Part shown: positions 11,011-20,363 of the stretch, piece after piece
Layout of the letters: each line of letters starts with the position of its first letter
Numbering within the stretch: the stretch's first letter is position 1
Program-made: the position numbers and the translations under genes
Notes under the pieces: model-generated
Database searches by the model: none
Told to the model about the DNA's origin: nothing
The model's input: only the letters and a program-made list of their open reading frames with translations
From: Simplicispira psychrophila DSM 11588
GTDB taxonomy: Bacteria; Pseudomonadota; Gammaproteobacteria; Burkholderiales; Burkholderiaceae_C
NCBI RefSeq assembly: GCF_000688255.1
Contig: NZ_JHYS01000008.1
Location: 120,871 to 184,870, forward strand
Length of the DNA: 64,000 nucleotides
Direction of reading: 5' to 3'

Positions 11011-11100
11011 GGAAGAGGGTGTTTCTACAAGGACAAACCGGCAATTTTAGGCCACCGGCTGTCTGGTGTTGCGCACTCAGGCTATGGGCGCAGGGCGCAA

Positions 11101-11122
11101 AAAAGAGCCCCGAAGGGCTCTT
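11101..11122 (-). terminator. Rho-independent terminator of the glycine-zipper gene
   Basis: The hairpin AAGAGCCC-CGAA-GGGCTCTT (11103-11122) is followed on the minus strand by a run of T, thirty bases past the stop of the gene at 11152. Confidence 0.85.
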
Positions 11123-11151
11123 GGCGATCAGTGGATCAGTGCGTGTCGTTT

Positions 11152-11835
11152 TCAGCGCCAGCGGTGGCGAGGTGCGTTGCCGCCACGGTAGTAGTAGTCG
11201 GATTCAATGATGACCGGCGTCACGTACTGCGGCTGCTGCTGGTACGGCGGCGGATAGGGGTTGTCTTGGATAACTACGCCGTTGGGGTTGTAAGGGTTGG
11301 ACTGCGTTGAGTAGGTGTGCCCATACGGATAGGGCATACCGTTGCTGTTGCTGTTGCTGTTGCCGTTGGCGTTGCCCAGTGGCTGTACCTGCACGGGGAT
11401 CGTGCGGCCAGGGTCGGTTTGCGTCTGCGTGGTGTATTGGCGTCCGGCGTATTCATACACCACGGTGTAGCCGACGGTGCGGTTTTCGTAATAGGTCTGG
11501 GTATTGCAGCGCTGCACGTTCTGGTAGGTGGGCCGGCCGTTACCCTCGATCTGATTGCCCAGTAGCGCGCCACCGATCACGCCCAGTGCGGTCGCTGCCG
11601 CGCGGCCACTGCCGCCGCCAATGGCATTGCCCGCGGCGCCACCGGCAAGAGCGCCCAGCACGGCACCGCCGCCCGTGGTCTGTTGGCCGGTGTAGACGGT
11701 CTGGTTGTCGCACACCTGCTGGGGTACGGCCACTTGTTGCACGACGGGCGTGGCCGAGAGCACACGTGCCTCCTCCTGTGCATTGGCCAGCGTGGCTGCG
11801 CCGGCGAGGAGAGAGAAGAGTGCGATTTTTTTCAT
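11152..11835 (-). CDS. Exported glycine-zipper 2TM-domain protein (17 kDa surface antigen type)
   Basis: The 227-residue product begins with a signal peptide (MKKIALFSLLAGAATLANAQ). It then has a glycine-zipper membrane segment (GGGAVLGALAGGAAGNAIGG, next to a second Gly/Ala stretch ALGVIGGALLGNQI). The C-terminal half is rich in Tyr, Gln, Asn and Pro and includes an Asn/Ser/Gly run coded by a hexanucleotide repeat. Related proteins sit in the outer membrane of Gram-negative bacteria. The start at 11835 is chosen because it gives the signal peptide; the longer open frame does not. The exact role is unknown. Confidence 0.82.
   Translation of the reverse strand: MKKIALFSLLAGAATLANAQEEARVLSATPVVQQVAVPQQVCDNQTVYTGQQTTGGGAVLGALAGGAAGNAIGGGSGRAAATALGVIGGALLGNQIEGNGRPTYQNVQRCNTQTYYENRTVGYTVVYEYAGRQYTTQTQTDPGRTIPVQVQPLGNANGNSNSNSNGMPYPYGHTYSTQSNPYNPNGVVIQDNPYPPPYQQQPQYVTPVIIESDYYYRGGNAPRHRWR
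11340..11370. repeat. Short tandem repeat (GTTGCT)n inside the glycine-zipper gene
   Basis: About four to five copies of a GTTGCT-type hexamer encode the N-G-N-S-N-S-N-S-N-G run. Changes in copy number would keep the frame and only alter the length of the linker. Confidence 0.7.
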
Positions 11836-11988
11836 GGAGAAATCCCTTTCGGATTTGGCGAAATTGAACCGCTTCTTAACGCGCCAGACCCACATAAAGT
11901 TTATGCGCCAGCTGCAAAGGGGGTGCTGGGACACCGTAAATCTGCGTAAAGATACGGCAAGGGTGGTGGGACAGTTGATTTGCATCCG

Positions 11989-12378
11989 TCAGCCTGCGCC
12001 GTGCAATAGCTGTGTCCACAGGGCTGCATCGAAGCCTACGGTGGTGCGAGTTTCGGCGCTGCGACGCCATTCGACCACCGGGCGCTTGATGGCGCTGGCG
12101 TGCGCCTGCAGCAAGGCGTTGGCGCTGGCGGCATCACATACGGCGGCTTGGGTGGCGGTGTCCAGCTTGCGCCAGGTGGTGCCCTGGCGATTCACGAGCT
12201 TTTCCCAGCCGACGGCAGCCATCCACTGCGTCAGCCGGTCAGCAGGCACGCCGTGTTTTTTGAAATCGTGAAATTGGTACTCTAGCCCTTGGGCGCTGAG
12301 CCAGGCACGGGCTTTTTTTACGGTGTCGCAGTTGCTGATGCCGTACAGGGTGATGTCAGGGGTAATCATGTTGGGCAT
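11989..12378 (-). CDS. ArsC/Spx-family reductase (YffB-like)
   Basis: The 129-residue protein has a thioredoxin-like fold typical of the ArsC/Spx/MgsR family: TLYGISNCDTVKKARAWL at the start and YQFHDFKKHGVPADRL after it. The N-terminal motif has a single cysteine (NCDTVKK), not the CxxC of Spx, and the arginine expected in the RRPV region of arsenate reductases is seen as IKRPVVEW. Such proteins are thought to be glutathione-dependent thiol reductases, and arsenate activity is not implied. Several ATGs exist (12369, 12378, 12381). It is divergent from folC with about 39 bases between. Confidence 0.8.
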   Translation of the reverse strand: MPNMITPDITLYGISNCDTVKKARAWLSAQGLEYQFHDFKKHGVPADRLTQWMAAVGWEKLVNRQGTTWRKLDTATQAAVCDAASANALLQAHASAIKRPVVEWRRSAETRTTVGFDAALWTQLLHGAG

Positions 12379-12417
12379 CATGCGGCAAGCCCGCGCTCGG
12401 CGACAATACCGCCCTGT

Positions 12418-13740
12418 ATGCACACTACTATTGACACCTTGGAAGGCTGGCTGGCACATTGCGAGCGCCTGCATCCGCACCCCATCGAGATGGGACTGGA
12501 GCGCGTCAGTGAGGTCGCGCGCCGCATGGCGCTGCGCTTTGACTGCCCGGTCATCACCGTCGCTGGCACCAATGGCAAGGGTTCGACCTGCGCCATGCTC
12601 GAAGCCATTGCGCGTGAGGCGGGTTACCGTACCGGGGTGTATTCCTCGCCGCATCTGGTGCATTTCGAGGAACGCTGCCGCCTGCGTGGTGAGGCGGTCG
12701 ATGCATCTGATTTGATCGCGCATTTCGCCGCTGTGGAAAGCGCCAGAACCCAAAATAGCGCGGAGATTTCGCTCAGCTATTTTGAATTTACCACCCTGGC
12801 CATCCTGCACCTGATGAGCCAGGCGTCGCTGGATGTAGTGATTCTGGAAGTCGGTCTGGGCGGGCGGCTCGATGCCACCAACATCATCGACGCCGACTGC
12901 ATGGTGATCACCAGCATTGATGTGGACCATGTGGAATACCTCGGCCCCGACCGCGAAAGCATTGGCCGCGAAAAGGCCGGCATCATGCGCACCGGCAAAC
13001 CGGTCATCGTCAGTGATCCCATGCCGCCGCAAAGTGTGATCGACCATGCCCGCGAGATGGGGGCCGATCTGTGGCGCTTTGGCGAGGACTTCAATTTTTC
13101 TGGCGACAAGCAGCAGTGGGGCTGGGCCGGGCGTGGGCGGCGCTATGCCGGGATGGCTTATCCGGCGTTGCGCGGTGCCAATCAGCTGATCAATGCGTCG
13201 GGCGCGCTGGCGGCGCTGGAGGCGTTGCGCGATCGTATTCCGGTAACGGCCCAAGCGGTGCGCAATGGTTTGTCGATGGTCGAGCTGCCGGGGCGTTTTC
13301 AAATCATTCCCGGGCAACCGGCGCTGGTGCTGGATGTCGCGCACAACCCGCATTCGGTGGCGGCACTGACGGCCAACCTGGATGCCATGGGCTACTTTCC
13401 GACCACACACGCCGTGCTCGGCGCCATGGCCGACAAAGACCTTGGGCCGATGTTGGCCAAGGTGGCGCCGCTGGTGGATCGCTGGTATTTCACCGATCTA
13501 CCGACGGCGCGCGCGGCCACTGCAGCTGGTTTGCAACAAAAATGGAATGCTTGGCAAATGGTGGCCGGTGGCCGGCGCACCGTGCCCACGGCGACCTTTG
13601 CCAGTCCACAAGCAGCACTCGATGCTGCCGTGGCCGCAGCCGCCCCCACTGATAGAATCGTCGTCTTTGGCTCGTTTTACACAGTGGGCGGCGTTTTAAT
13701 CAACGGGACGCCGCGCCTGCACTCGAAGCACTTGGGCTGA
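12418..13740 (+). CDS. folC: Dihydrofolate synthase / folylpolyglutamate synthase FolC
   Basis: FolC adds glutamate to dihydropteroate and then further glutamates to folates. The Mur-ligase ATP loop GTNGKGST lies at residues 50-57. Other motifs are the YSSPHLVHFEERCR loop, ILEVGLGGRLDATN, and DVAHNPHS in the C-terminal domain. The protein has 440 residues. The ATG at 12418 is at the family start. A short piece around residues 108-114 (ARTQNSA) appears to be extra and matches the dispersed repeat (see findings). It begins the rightward run folC-dedD-cvpA-purF-metZ. Confidence 0.93.
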   Translation: MHTTIDTLEGWLAHCERLHPHPIEMGLERVSEVARRMALRFDCPVITVAGTNGKGSTCAMLEAIAREAGYRTGVYSSPHLVHFEERCRLRGEAVDASDLIAHFAAVESARTQNSAEISLSYFEFTTLAILHLMSQASLDVVILEVGLGGRLDATNIIDADCMVITSIDVDHVEYLGPDRESIGREKAGIMRTGKPVIVSDPMPPQSVIDHAREMGADLWRFGEDFNFSGDKQQWGWAGRGRRYAGMAYPALRGANQLINASGALAALEALRDRIPVTAQAVRNGLSMVELPGRFQIIPGQPALVLDVAHNPHSVAALTANLDAMGYFPTTHAVLGAMADKDLGPMLAKVAPLVDRWYFTDLPTARAATAAGLQQKWNAWQMVAGGRRTVPTATFASPQAALDAAVAAAAPTDRIVVFGSFYTVGGVLINGTPRLHSKHLG

Positions 13741-13767
13741 CAGGCACGCACGGGTTTTTGCAACTTC

Positions 13768-14694
13768 ATGGCATTTTTCAAGTTTCGCTGGCCGGGTCAA
13801 AAGCGGCAAGACGATAAGTCGACAAAACCTTCGCGTGAGCAGCGCACCGAGAACATCGATGTGATGCGCCGGCGCGCCCGCCATCGCCTGATCGGTGCCG
13901 GGGTGCTGGTGCTGCTCGGTGTCATCGGCTTTCCGATGTTGTTTGATACTCAGCCACGCCCGATTCCTGTCGATATCCCTATTGAAATCCCTGACCGCAA
14001 CCGCGTAGCCCCACTGGTGGTGCCTGATGGCGCGCCTGCAGCCGTGGCGCCAGCGCCGGCCAGCCGTGCCGCAGCGGTGGCCAGTCTGTCTGACGGCGAA
14101 GAGGTGCTGGAGTCGTCTCCCGGACGCAAACCTGCTGCCGCTGTAGCCCCTCTGGTGCCAGCCAAGTCAGAGGTGCGACCTGAGCCGAAACCAGTGCCTA
14201 AGCCTGAGCCGAAACCAGTAGCCAAACCCGAGCCCAAGCCGGAGCACAAGCCCGATCCCAAACCAGTGCCTAAGCCTGAGCCCAAGCCTGAGCCAAAACC
14301 AGTACCCAAGCCTGAGCCCAAGTCTGAGTCAAAACCAGTACCCAAGCCAGAGGCGCCCAAGCCGGCACCACATAACGATGATGCTGCACGTGCGCGTGCG
14401 CTGCTAGAAGGGCGTTCTCCGCCACCGCAGTCCCCCGCTGCAGTTGCATCTATAGGGGCACAAGAGGGACGTTTCATTGTGCAGATTGGCGCTTTTGCTG
14501 ATGCCGACAAAGCCCGTGAAGCACGCCAGAAAGTCGAACGCACCGGACTCAAGACTTATACCCAGGTGGTGGAGACCAAGGATGGCAAGCGTATTCGGGT
14601 GCGGGTCGGGCCGCTGGTGAACCGAGCCGAGGCAGAAAAAGCAGCTGCGCGCATCAGGGCTCTAGATTTGTCTGCCTCTATCCTCACCTTATAG
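13768..14694 (+). CDS. dedD: SPOR-domain cell division protein (DedD/FtsN-like)
   Basis: The 308-residue protein has a short cytoplasmic N-terminus, one transmembrane helix at about 41-58, and a long periplasmic linker. From about 135 to 210 this linker is built of KPEPKPVPKPEP-type repeats. It ends in a SPOR domain at about 230-305 (GRFIVQIGAFADADKAREAR). SPOR domains bind denuded glycan strands at the division septum. The place between folC and cvpA is the usual one for dedD. The Lys/Pro/Glu linker should be extended and stiff and could reach through the peptidoglycan. Confidence 0.85.
   Translation: MAFFKFRWPGQKRQDDKSTKPSREQRTENIDVMRRRARHRLIGAGVLVLLGVIGFPMLFDTQPRPIPVDIPIEIPDRNRVAPLVVPDGAPAAVAPAPASRAAAVASLSDGEEVLESSPGRKPAAAVAPLVPAKSEVRPEPKPVPKPEPKPVAKPEPKPEHKPDPKPVPKPEPKPEPKPVPKPEPKSESKPVPKPEAPKPAPHNDDAARARALLEGRSPPPQSPAAVASIGAQEGRFIVQIGAFADADKAREARQKVERTGLKTYTQVVETKDGKRIRVRVGPLVNRAEAEKAAARIRALDLSASILTL
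14161..14360 (+). repeat. Degenerate tandem repeat coding the K-P-E-P linker of DedD
   Basis: Units such as CCTAAGCCTGAGCCGAAACC recur with small changes (AAACCAGTACCCAAGCCTGA). The copies are direct and imperfect and stay in frame. Confidence 0.75.
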
Positions 14695-14710
14695 AGCGTA
14701 TGTGCCCGCC

Positions 14711-15199
14711 ATGGCTGCGCTGGATTTGATTTTTGTCGGGGTATTACTGGTGTCGATGCTGATCGGCGCTTGGCGTGGATTGGTATTTGAATTGTTGTCT
14801 GCATTGAGTTGGGCTGCAGCGTTTGTGCTGGCGCAGTGGTTTGCTGCCGACCTGGCAGCGTTGCTGCCGCTGAGTGGATGGCCCAGTGCGGGACGCTATG
14901 CGGCAGGTTTTGCTGTCGTATTTGTGCTGGCCTTGTTTGGCTGTGGCATGGTGGCCGCGTTGGCCAGAAAATTGGTCGAGGCGACGGGCTTGCGTCCTGC
15001 CGACCGTGCACTGGGGGCGCTGTTTGGTGTCGTGCGCGCTGGGGTGCTGCTGCTGGTCATGGCCGTGCTGGCCCAGCTGACGCCTTTGCACGAAAGCGAC
15101 TGGTGGCATGAATCGAGCGGTGCGCCCTGGTTGTCAGTGGCCTTGAAAGAGCTCAAACCGGCATTGCCGGAAGAATTTGGCAAGTATCTGCCGTCATAA
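14711..15199 (+). CDS. cvpA: CvpA family membrane protein
   Basis: The 162-residue product has four hydrophobic segments and the CvpA pattern near its start (ALDLIFVGVLLVSMLIGAWRGLVFELLS). E. coli CvpA was named for its need in colicin V production. It lies directly upstream of purF as in many beta- and gammaproteobacteria. I use the ATG at 14711; an in-frame GTG at 14702 is the alternative. Confidence 0.88.
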   Translation: MAALDLIFVGVLLVSMLIGAWRGLVFELLSALSWAAAFVLAQWFAADLAALLPLSGWPSAGRYAAGFAVVFVLALFGCGMVAALARKLVEATGLRPADRALGALFGVVRAGVLLLVMAVLAQLTPLHESDWWHESSGAPWLSVALKELKPALPEEFGKYLPS

Positions 15200-15307
15200 A
15201 TAAGAACGTGTTCACGATTTAAGGATTGGCGGGAGGGTATCGGCTGTCGGCCGAGCTTCTTGCTCAAGGTATGCGGGCCTGGCCCCGCGAATCAACGAGA
15301 GTCAACT

Positions 15308-16813
15308 ATGTGCGGAATCATTGGCGTTATCAGTAGCGCCCCGGTCAACCAACTGATTTATGACGCGCTGTTGTTGTTGCAACACCGTGGGCAGGATGCT
15401 GCCGGCATCGTCACCCAGCAAGGGCGCAAGTTCTTCATGCACAAGGCAAAAGGCATGGTGCGTGACGTGTTTCGCACGCGCAATATGCGCGCGCTGCCCG
15501 GCAGTGCTGGTCTGGGGCAGGTGCGTTACCCCACCGCCGGCAATGCCTACAGTGAAGAAGAGGCGCAGCCGTTTTATGTGAATGCACCTTTCGGTATCGT
15601 GTTGGTCCACAACGGTAATCTGACCAATGCCCATGCCTTGCGCTCTGAACTGTTTTCTACCGACCATCGCCATACCAATACCGACAGCGACTCTGAAGTG
15701 CTGTTGAACGTGTTTGCCCACGAGCTGGAGCGCTCCACGCATGGCGTTCCGCTGCGAACCGAGGACGTGTTTACTGCCGTAAGCGCGGTGCATCGCCGTG
15801 TCAAGGGTTCGTATGCAGTGATCGCCTTGATTGCTGGCCACGGGCTGGTAGCGTTTCGCGACCCGCACGGCATTCGTCCGCTGGGCATGGGCCGCAGCCA
15901 AGACGGCACCGTGATGGTGGGCAGTGAGTCGGTAGCGCTGGAAGGCACAGGCCATGTGTTCGAGCGCGATATCGCGCCAGGCGAGGCGGTATTCATCACG
16001 CTCGACGGCCAAGTGCATGCGCGTCAGTGCGCCGAATCACCCAAGCTGCAGCCGTGCATTTTTGAATTTGTCTATCTGGCGCGGCCCGACTCGGAGATGG
16101 ACGGCATCTCGGTGTACCAGGCGCGCCTGAATCTGGGTGCATCGCTGGCCAAGCGGGTGGTGTCCACCGTGCCACCCAACGAGATTGACGTGATCATTCC
16201 GATTCCTGAGTCTAGCCGCCCCAGCGCTACCCAGTTGGCTCATCTGTTGGGTGTGCCGTACCGCGAAGGTTTCGTTAAGAACCGCTATGTCGGTCGCACT
16301 TTCATCATGCCGGGCCAGGGCGTACGCAAAAAATCAGTGCGCCAGAAGCTCAATGTCATTGCCAGTGAGTTCAAAGGTCGCAATGTGCTGTTGGTGGACG
16401 ACTCTATCGTGCGCGGCACCACCAGCCGCGAGATCGTGCAGATGGCGCGCGATGCGGGTGCGCGCAAGGTCTATCTGGCCAGTGCCGCGCCGCCGGTGCG
16501 CTTTCCGAATGTGTATGGCATCGATATGCCTACCAGCGGTGAGTTGGTGGCCCATGGCCGCACGGTCGAAGAAATCCGTCAGTCGATTGGCTGCGATGCC
16601 TTGATCTATCAGGACGTCGAAGGCATGAAAAAAGCCATTGGCTCCCTTAATCCAAAGCTCGATGGTTTTGATGCTTCCTGCTTTGATGGCGTCTACGTCA
16701 CTGGCGACATCACCGCCGAGGACATCGAGCGTCTGAATGAAGGCCGCGTGGGTGTGCAAGAGGACGAAGAAGATACCTCGCGCCTGGCATTGCCCAATGC
16801 CCAGGAGGCGTAA
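15308..16813 (+). CDS. purF: Amidophosphoribosyltransferase PurF
   Basis: PurF moves ammonia from glutamine to PRPP and commits the cell to purine synthesis. The start MCGIIGVIS exposes the catalytic Cys after removal of Met, which fixes the ATG at 15308. Further signatures are LLLQHRGQDAAGIVT, IPIPESSRPSATQLA and the PRPP loop LLVDDSIVRGTTSREI. There are 501 residues, normal for the family. The preceding 100 bases after cvpA contain no clear promoter. Confidence 0.96.
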   Translation: MCGIIGVISSAPVNQLIYDALLLLQHRGQDAAGIVTQQGRKFFMHKAKGMVRDVFRTRNMRALPGSAGLGQVRYPTAGNAYSEEEAQPFYVNAPFGIVLVHNGNLTNAHALRSELFSTDHRHTNTDSDSEVLLNVFAHELERSTHGVPLRTEDVFTAVSAVHRRVKGSYAVIALIAGHGLVAFRDPHGIRPLGMGRSQDGTVMVGSESVALEGTGHVFERDIAPGEAVFITLDGQVHARQCAESPKLQPCIFEFVYLARPDSEMDGISVYQARLNLGASLAKRVVSTVPPNEIDVIIPIPESSRPSATQLAHLLGVPYREGFVKNRYVGRTFIMPGQGVRKKSVRQKLNVIASEFKGRNVLLVDDSIVRGTTSREIVQMARDAGARKVYLASAAPPVRFPNVYGIDMPTSGELVAHGRTVEEIRQSIGCDALIYQDVEGMKKAIGSLNPKLDGFDASCFDGVYVTGDITAEDIERLNEGRVGVQEDEEDTSRLALPNAQEA

Positions 16814-16816
16814 GGC

Positions 16817-18040
16817 GTGATGCCCAGCATGAACCACCAACTTGCCCCCGGTCTGCACCCCGATACGCTCGCGGTGCGCCAGTCCGTGCCGCGCAGCCAA
16901 TACGGCGAGCACTCCGAGGCCCTGTACCTGACCAGCAGTTTTGTACAGCCTGATGCTGCCACGGCTGCACGCCGTTTTGCTGGCGAAGAAGACGGTTACA
17001 CCTATTCGCGCACCGCCAACCCGACGGTGACAGCCTTTGAGCAGCGCTTGGCGGCGCTGGAAGGAACTGATTCGGCGGTGGCGACGTCCAGTGGCATGTC
17101 GGCCATTTTGTTGCTGTGCCTGGGCTTGCTTAAGGCGGGTGACCATGTGGTGTGCTCACAGTCGATGTTCGGCTCGACCATGCGGCTCATCGGCACCGAG
17201 TTTGCGCGCTTTGGCGTGCAGTCCACCTTTGTGCCGCAAACCGATGCCAGCGCTTGGCAGGCCGCCATGCGCCCCGAAACACGTTTGCTGTTTGCCGAAA
17301 CGCCCACCAACCCGCTGACCGATTTGTGCGACATCCAAGCGCTGGCCGACATCGCCCACGCGGCCGGTGTGCTGCTGGCAGTGGACAACTGTTTCGCCTC
17401 GCCGGCCTTGCAGCGCCCGACAGCCTTCGGCGCCGATCTGGTGATTCACTCCGGCACCAAGTTTCTCGACGGGCAAGGGCGCGTCATGGCTGGAGCCGTG
17501 TGTGGCCCGCGCGCGCTGATCGACAACATCCTGGCGCCGCTGATCCGCAGCGCCGGGATGAATCTGTCGCCGTTCAACGCCTGGGTGGTGCTCAAGGGAA
17601 TGGAGACGCTGTCGATTCGCATGAAGGCGCAAAGCGCGACAACGCTGACGCTGGCGCAGTGGCTGGAGGCGCACCCCGCTGTAGCGCGCGTGTACTACCC
17701 CGGCCTGCCATCGCACCCGCAGCACGCACTGGCCATGCGCCAGCAGTCGGGTCTGGGCGGCGCGGTGCTGGCGTTTGATGTACGCGCCAGCGATGCTGTG
17801 GATGCGCGCAGCCGCTCTTTCCATGTCATAGACAGCACGCGCGTGTGCAGCATCACCGCCAACCTGGGTGATACCAAAACCACCATCACCCACCCTGCCA
17901 GCACCTCGCACGGGCGCCTGAGCGAAGCGCAGCGCCAAGCCGCTGGCATCGGTCAAGGCCTGATCCGCGTCGCCGTGGGCCTGGAATATATTGACGATTT
18001 GAAAATCGACCTCGCACGGGGTCTGGATACCTTGCCATGA
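16817..18040 (+). CDS. metZ: O-succinylhomoserine sulfhydrylase MetZ
   Basis: MetZ is a PLP enzyme of the Cys/Met metabolism family that makes homocysteine from O-succinylhomoserine and sulfide. The PLP lysine is Lys215 in [11 protein letters not shown], and [23 protein letters not shown] is the family N-terminal motif. A strong AGGAGG at 16802-16807 lies nine bases before the GTG at 16817 and twelve before the ATG at 16820, so either may be used. It directly follows purF, an arrangement common in this group, and overlaps gltX by four bases (ATGA). Confidence 0.92.
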   Translation: MMPSMNHQLAPGLHPDTLAVRQSVPRSQYGEHSEALYLTSSFVQPDAATAARRFAGEEDGYTYSRTANPTVTAFEQRLAALEGTDSAVATSSGMSAILLLCLGLLKAGDHVVCSQSMFGSTMRLIGTEFARFGVQSTFVPQTDASAWQAAMRPETRLLFAETPTNPLTDLCDIQALADIAHAAGVLLAVDNCFASPALQRPTAFGADLVIHSGTKFLDGQGRVMAGAVCGPRALIDNILAPLIRSAGMNLSPFNAWVVLKGMETLSIRMKAQSATTLTLAQWLEAHPAVARVYYPGLPSHPQHALAMRQQSGLGGAVLAFDVRASDAVDARSRSFHVIDSTRVCSITANLGDTKTTITHPASTSHGRLSEAQRQAAGIGQGLIRVAVGLEYIDDLKIDLARGLDTLP

Positions 18041-19461
18041 CAGAAAAAAATACTTCGGCGCCAGTGCATGTGCGCACGCGCTTTGCGCCGTCACCCACGG
18101 GTTTCATCCACTTAGGCAACATCCGCTCGGCGCTGTATCCATGGGCGTTTGCGCGCGCCACGGGCGGCGATTTTATCTTGCGTATTGAAGATACCGATTT
18201 GGAGCGTTCGACCCAGGCAGCAGTGGATGTGATTTTGGAAGGCATGAGCTGGCTGGGCATGGATCCCGACGAAGGGCCGTTCTACCAGATGCAGCGCATG
18301 GATCGCTACAAAGAAGTGCTGGCACAACTGCAGGCTGCTGGTCATGTTTACCCGTGCTACACCAGCATGGCTGAACTCGATGCCCTGCGGGAAGCGCAAA
18401 TGGCCGCCAAAGAAAAGCCGCGCTACAACGGCACTTGGCGCCCTGAGCCCGGCAAAATTTTGCCTCCGGTGCCCGCAGGCGTACCACCGGTGCTGCGCTT
18501 TAAAAACCCGCAAGGCGGCGTGGTGGCGTGGGACGACAAGGTCAAGGGGCGCATTGAGATCCGCAACGACGAACTCGACGACTTGGTGATTGCGCGGCCT
18601 GATGGCACACCGACCTATAACTTCTGCGTGGTGGTAGACGATATTGACATGGCCATCACGCATGTGATTCGCGGTGACGACCACGTCAACAACACGCCGC
18701 GCCAGATAAACATCTTTCAAGCGTTGGACAAAGTACCGCCGATCTATGCCCACCTGCCGACCGTGCTGAACGAGCAGGGCGAGAAGATGAGTAAGCGCAA
18801 CGGCGCTAAGCCGGTGACGCAGTATCGCGACGAAGGCTATCTGCCCGAAGCCATGGTGAACTATCTGGCCCGCTTGGGCTGGAGCCATGGTGATGACGAG
18901 ATTTTCAGCCGTGAACAATTCCTGGAGTGGTTCAACTTGGATCACCTCGGTCGCAGCGCCGCGCAGTTTGACGAAGCCAAGCTGCGTTGGGTGAATGCCC
19001 AGCACCTTAAAGCCATGGACGACGAGGCGCTGGCGGCGCTGGTGGCACCGCAACTGGAAAAGCGTGGCATGGCCGCTGCTGATATAGCGGATGGTCGTCT
19101 GCCTCGCATTTGTGCGCTGTTCAAAGACCGCTGCGATACCACGGTCGCGCTGGCCGATTGGGCGGTGGTGTTCTATGGCGACACGGTGCAGGCGGTGCAG
19201 GAAGAGCGCGACAAGCATGTCACACCAGCCGCCGGCCCAGCGCTGGCTGCTTTGGCCGAGGCGTTGCAAGAAGGCGCTTGGGATAAAGCGTTTATTGCTG
19301 CTGCCATCAAACAAGTGCTGGCCGCACAGGGACTGAAAATGCCCCAACTGGCCATGCCGGTGCGCGTGTTGGTGGCAGGTACGGCACACACGCCATCTGT
19401 GGATGCGCTGCTGGAATTGATGGGCAGAGAAAAAGTTATTGCAAGATTGAAAAATCGCTAA
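18037..19461 (+). CDS. gltX: Glutamyl-tRNA synthetase
   Basis: The class I synthetase motifs are seen as [18 protein letters not shown] (HIGH-type, here HLGN) and [10 protein letters not shown]. The length of 474 is normal. It charges tRNA-Glu in the cytoplasm. It is coupled to metZ by an ATGA overlap and is followed within 70 bases by a tRNA array that itself includes tRNA-Glu. The -35 box of the tRNA promoter appears to lie in its last codons. Confidence 0.96.
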   Translation: MTEKNTSAPVHVRTRFAPSPTGFIHLGNIRSALYPWAFARATGGDFILRIEDTDLERSTQAAVDVILEGMSWLGMDPDEGPFYQMQRMDRYKEVLAQLQAAGHVYPCYTSMAELDALREAQMAAKEKPRYNGTWRPEPGKILPPVPAGVPPVLRFKNPQGGVVAWDDKVKGRIEIRNDELDDLVIARPDGTPTYNFCVVVDDIDMAITHVIRGDDHVNNTPRQINIFQALDKVPPIYAHLPTVLNEQGEKMSKRNGAKPVTQYRDEGYLPEAMVNYLARLGWSHGDDEIFSREQFLEWFNLDHLGRSAAQFDEAKLRWVNAQHLKAMDDEALAALVAPQLEKRGMAAADIADGRLPRICALFKDRCDTTVALADWAVVFYGDTVQAVQEERDKHVTPAAGPALAALAEALQEGAWDKAFIAAAIKQVLAAQGLKMPQLAMPVRVLVAGTAHTPSVDALLELMGREKVIARLKNR

Positions 19462-19477
19462 AAAACCTGTCTATAAT
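19447..19477 (+). promoter_or_regulatory. Sigma-70 type promoter for the tRNA array
   Basis: TTGAAA at 19447-19452 and a perfect TATAAT at 19472-19477 are separated by 19 bases, about 50 bases before the first tRNA. The -35 element lies inside the gltX end. Confidence 0.6.
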
Positions 19478-19526
19478 TCAAGGCTCAGGTGGTGACGATA
19501 AAAACATAATATGTGTTGTCATTAAT

Positions 19527-19602
<76 letters not shown>

Positions 19603-19634
19603 AGATTTTTGTCAGTCGGAAGTTCCAAGGTTTT

Positions 19635-19710
19635 GACCCCATCGTCTAGAGGCCTAGGACACTACCCTTTCACGGTAGGTACCGGGGTTCGAATCCCCGT
19701 GGGGTCGCCA
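19635..19710 (+). tRNA. tRNA-Glu(TTC), copy 1
   Basis: A 76-base tRNA starting GACCCCATCGTCTAGAGG, anticodon TTC in CCCTTTCACGG, T-loop TTCGAAT, ending GGGGTCGCCA with encoded CCA. Confidence 0.96.
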
Positions 19711-19759
19711 AGTTGTAGCGCTTGGTTTGCATGAAGATGCAAGCAAAAGCTGCCTACCA

Positions 19760-19836
19760 GGAGTGGTAGTTCAGTTGGTTAGAATACCGGCCTGTCACGC
19801 CGGGGGTCGCGGGTTCGAGTCCCGTCCACTCCGCCA
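19760..19836 (+). tRNA. tRNA-Asp(GTC), copy 1
   Basis: A 77-base tRNA starting GGAGTGGTAGTTCAGTTGG, anticodon GTC in CCTGTCACGC, T-loop TTCGAGT, ending CCACTCCGCCA with encoded CCA. Confidence 0.96.
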
Positions 19837-19873
19837 GTTAAATGTTGGTCATGCCAAGGGCAAGCCAACCAGT

Positions 19874-19949
<76 letters not shown>

Positions 19950-19981
19950 AGATTTTTGTCAGTCGGAAGTTCCAAGGTTTT

Positions 19982-20057
19982 GACCCCATCGTCTAGAGGC
20001 CTAGGACACTACCCTTTCACGGTAGGTACCGGGGTTCGAATCCCCGTGGGGTCGCCA
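19982..20057 (+). tRNA. tRNA-Glu(TTC), copy 2
   Basis: Identical to the copy at 19635-19710. Confidence 0.96.
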
Positions 20058-20106
20058 AGTTGTAGCGCTTGGTTTGCATGAAGATGCAAGCAAAAGCTGC
20101 CTACCA

Positions 20107-20183
20107 GGAGTGGTAGTTCAGTTGGTTAGAATACCGGCCTGTCACGCCGGGGGTCGCGGGTTCGAGTCCCGTCCACTCCGCCA
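20107..20183 (+). tRNA. tRNA-Asp(GTC), copy 2
   Basis: Identical to the copy at 19760-19836. Confidence 0.96.
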
Positions 20184-20188
20184 GTTAG

Positions 20189-20224
20189 AAACCGCTGTAG
20201 TCGAAAGGCTGCAGCGGTTTTTTT
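20189..20224 (+). terminator. Rho-independent terminator of the tRNA array
   Basis: A 14-base stem with G-U pairs (20189-20202 with 20207-20220) closes a GAAA tetraloop and is followed by TTTTTTTA. It sits six bases after the last tRNA. Confidence 0.92.
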
Positions 20225-20299
20225 ATTTCTGATCTATGGTTATATGCCCACAGAGTAGAAAATTCCACTGGTGCAGACGAACACTGTGGTGGAATTTTT

Positions 20300-20355
20300 G
20301 GTCCAAAAGGCCGCTAATCCTTACGGATTCTGCGCTTCAAGCTCTATTTTTTGAT
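20300..20355 (-). repeat. Dispersed intergenic repeat, copy 4
   Basis: On the minus strand: AAAATAGAGCTTGAAGCGCA, then GAATCCGTAAGGATTAGCGG and CCTTTTGG. It follows the family core and sits just beyond the stop of the SDR gene. Confidence 0.55.
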
Positions 20356-20363
20356 GTGCAGAT

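Noticed and set aside
12382..13410. A long leftward frame joined to the ArsC-like gene
   Set aside because: It is the antisense of folC; the ArsC-like fold begins at 12378.
14161..14360. Regularly spaced repeats that could suggest a CRISPR array
   Set aside because: The units are directly adjoining, diverged and in frame, coding the K-P-E-P linker of DedD.
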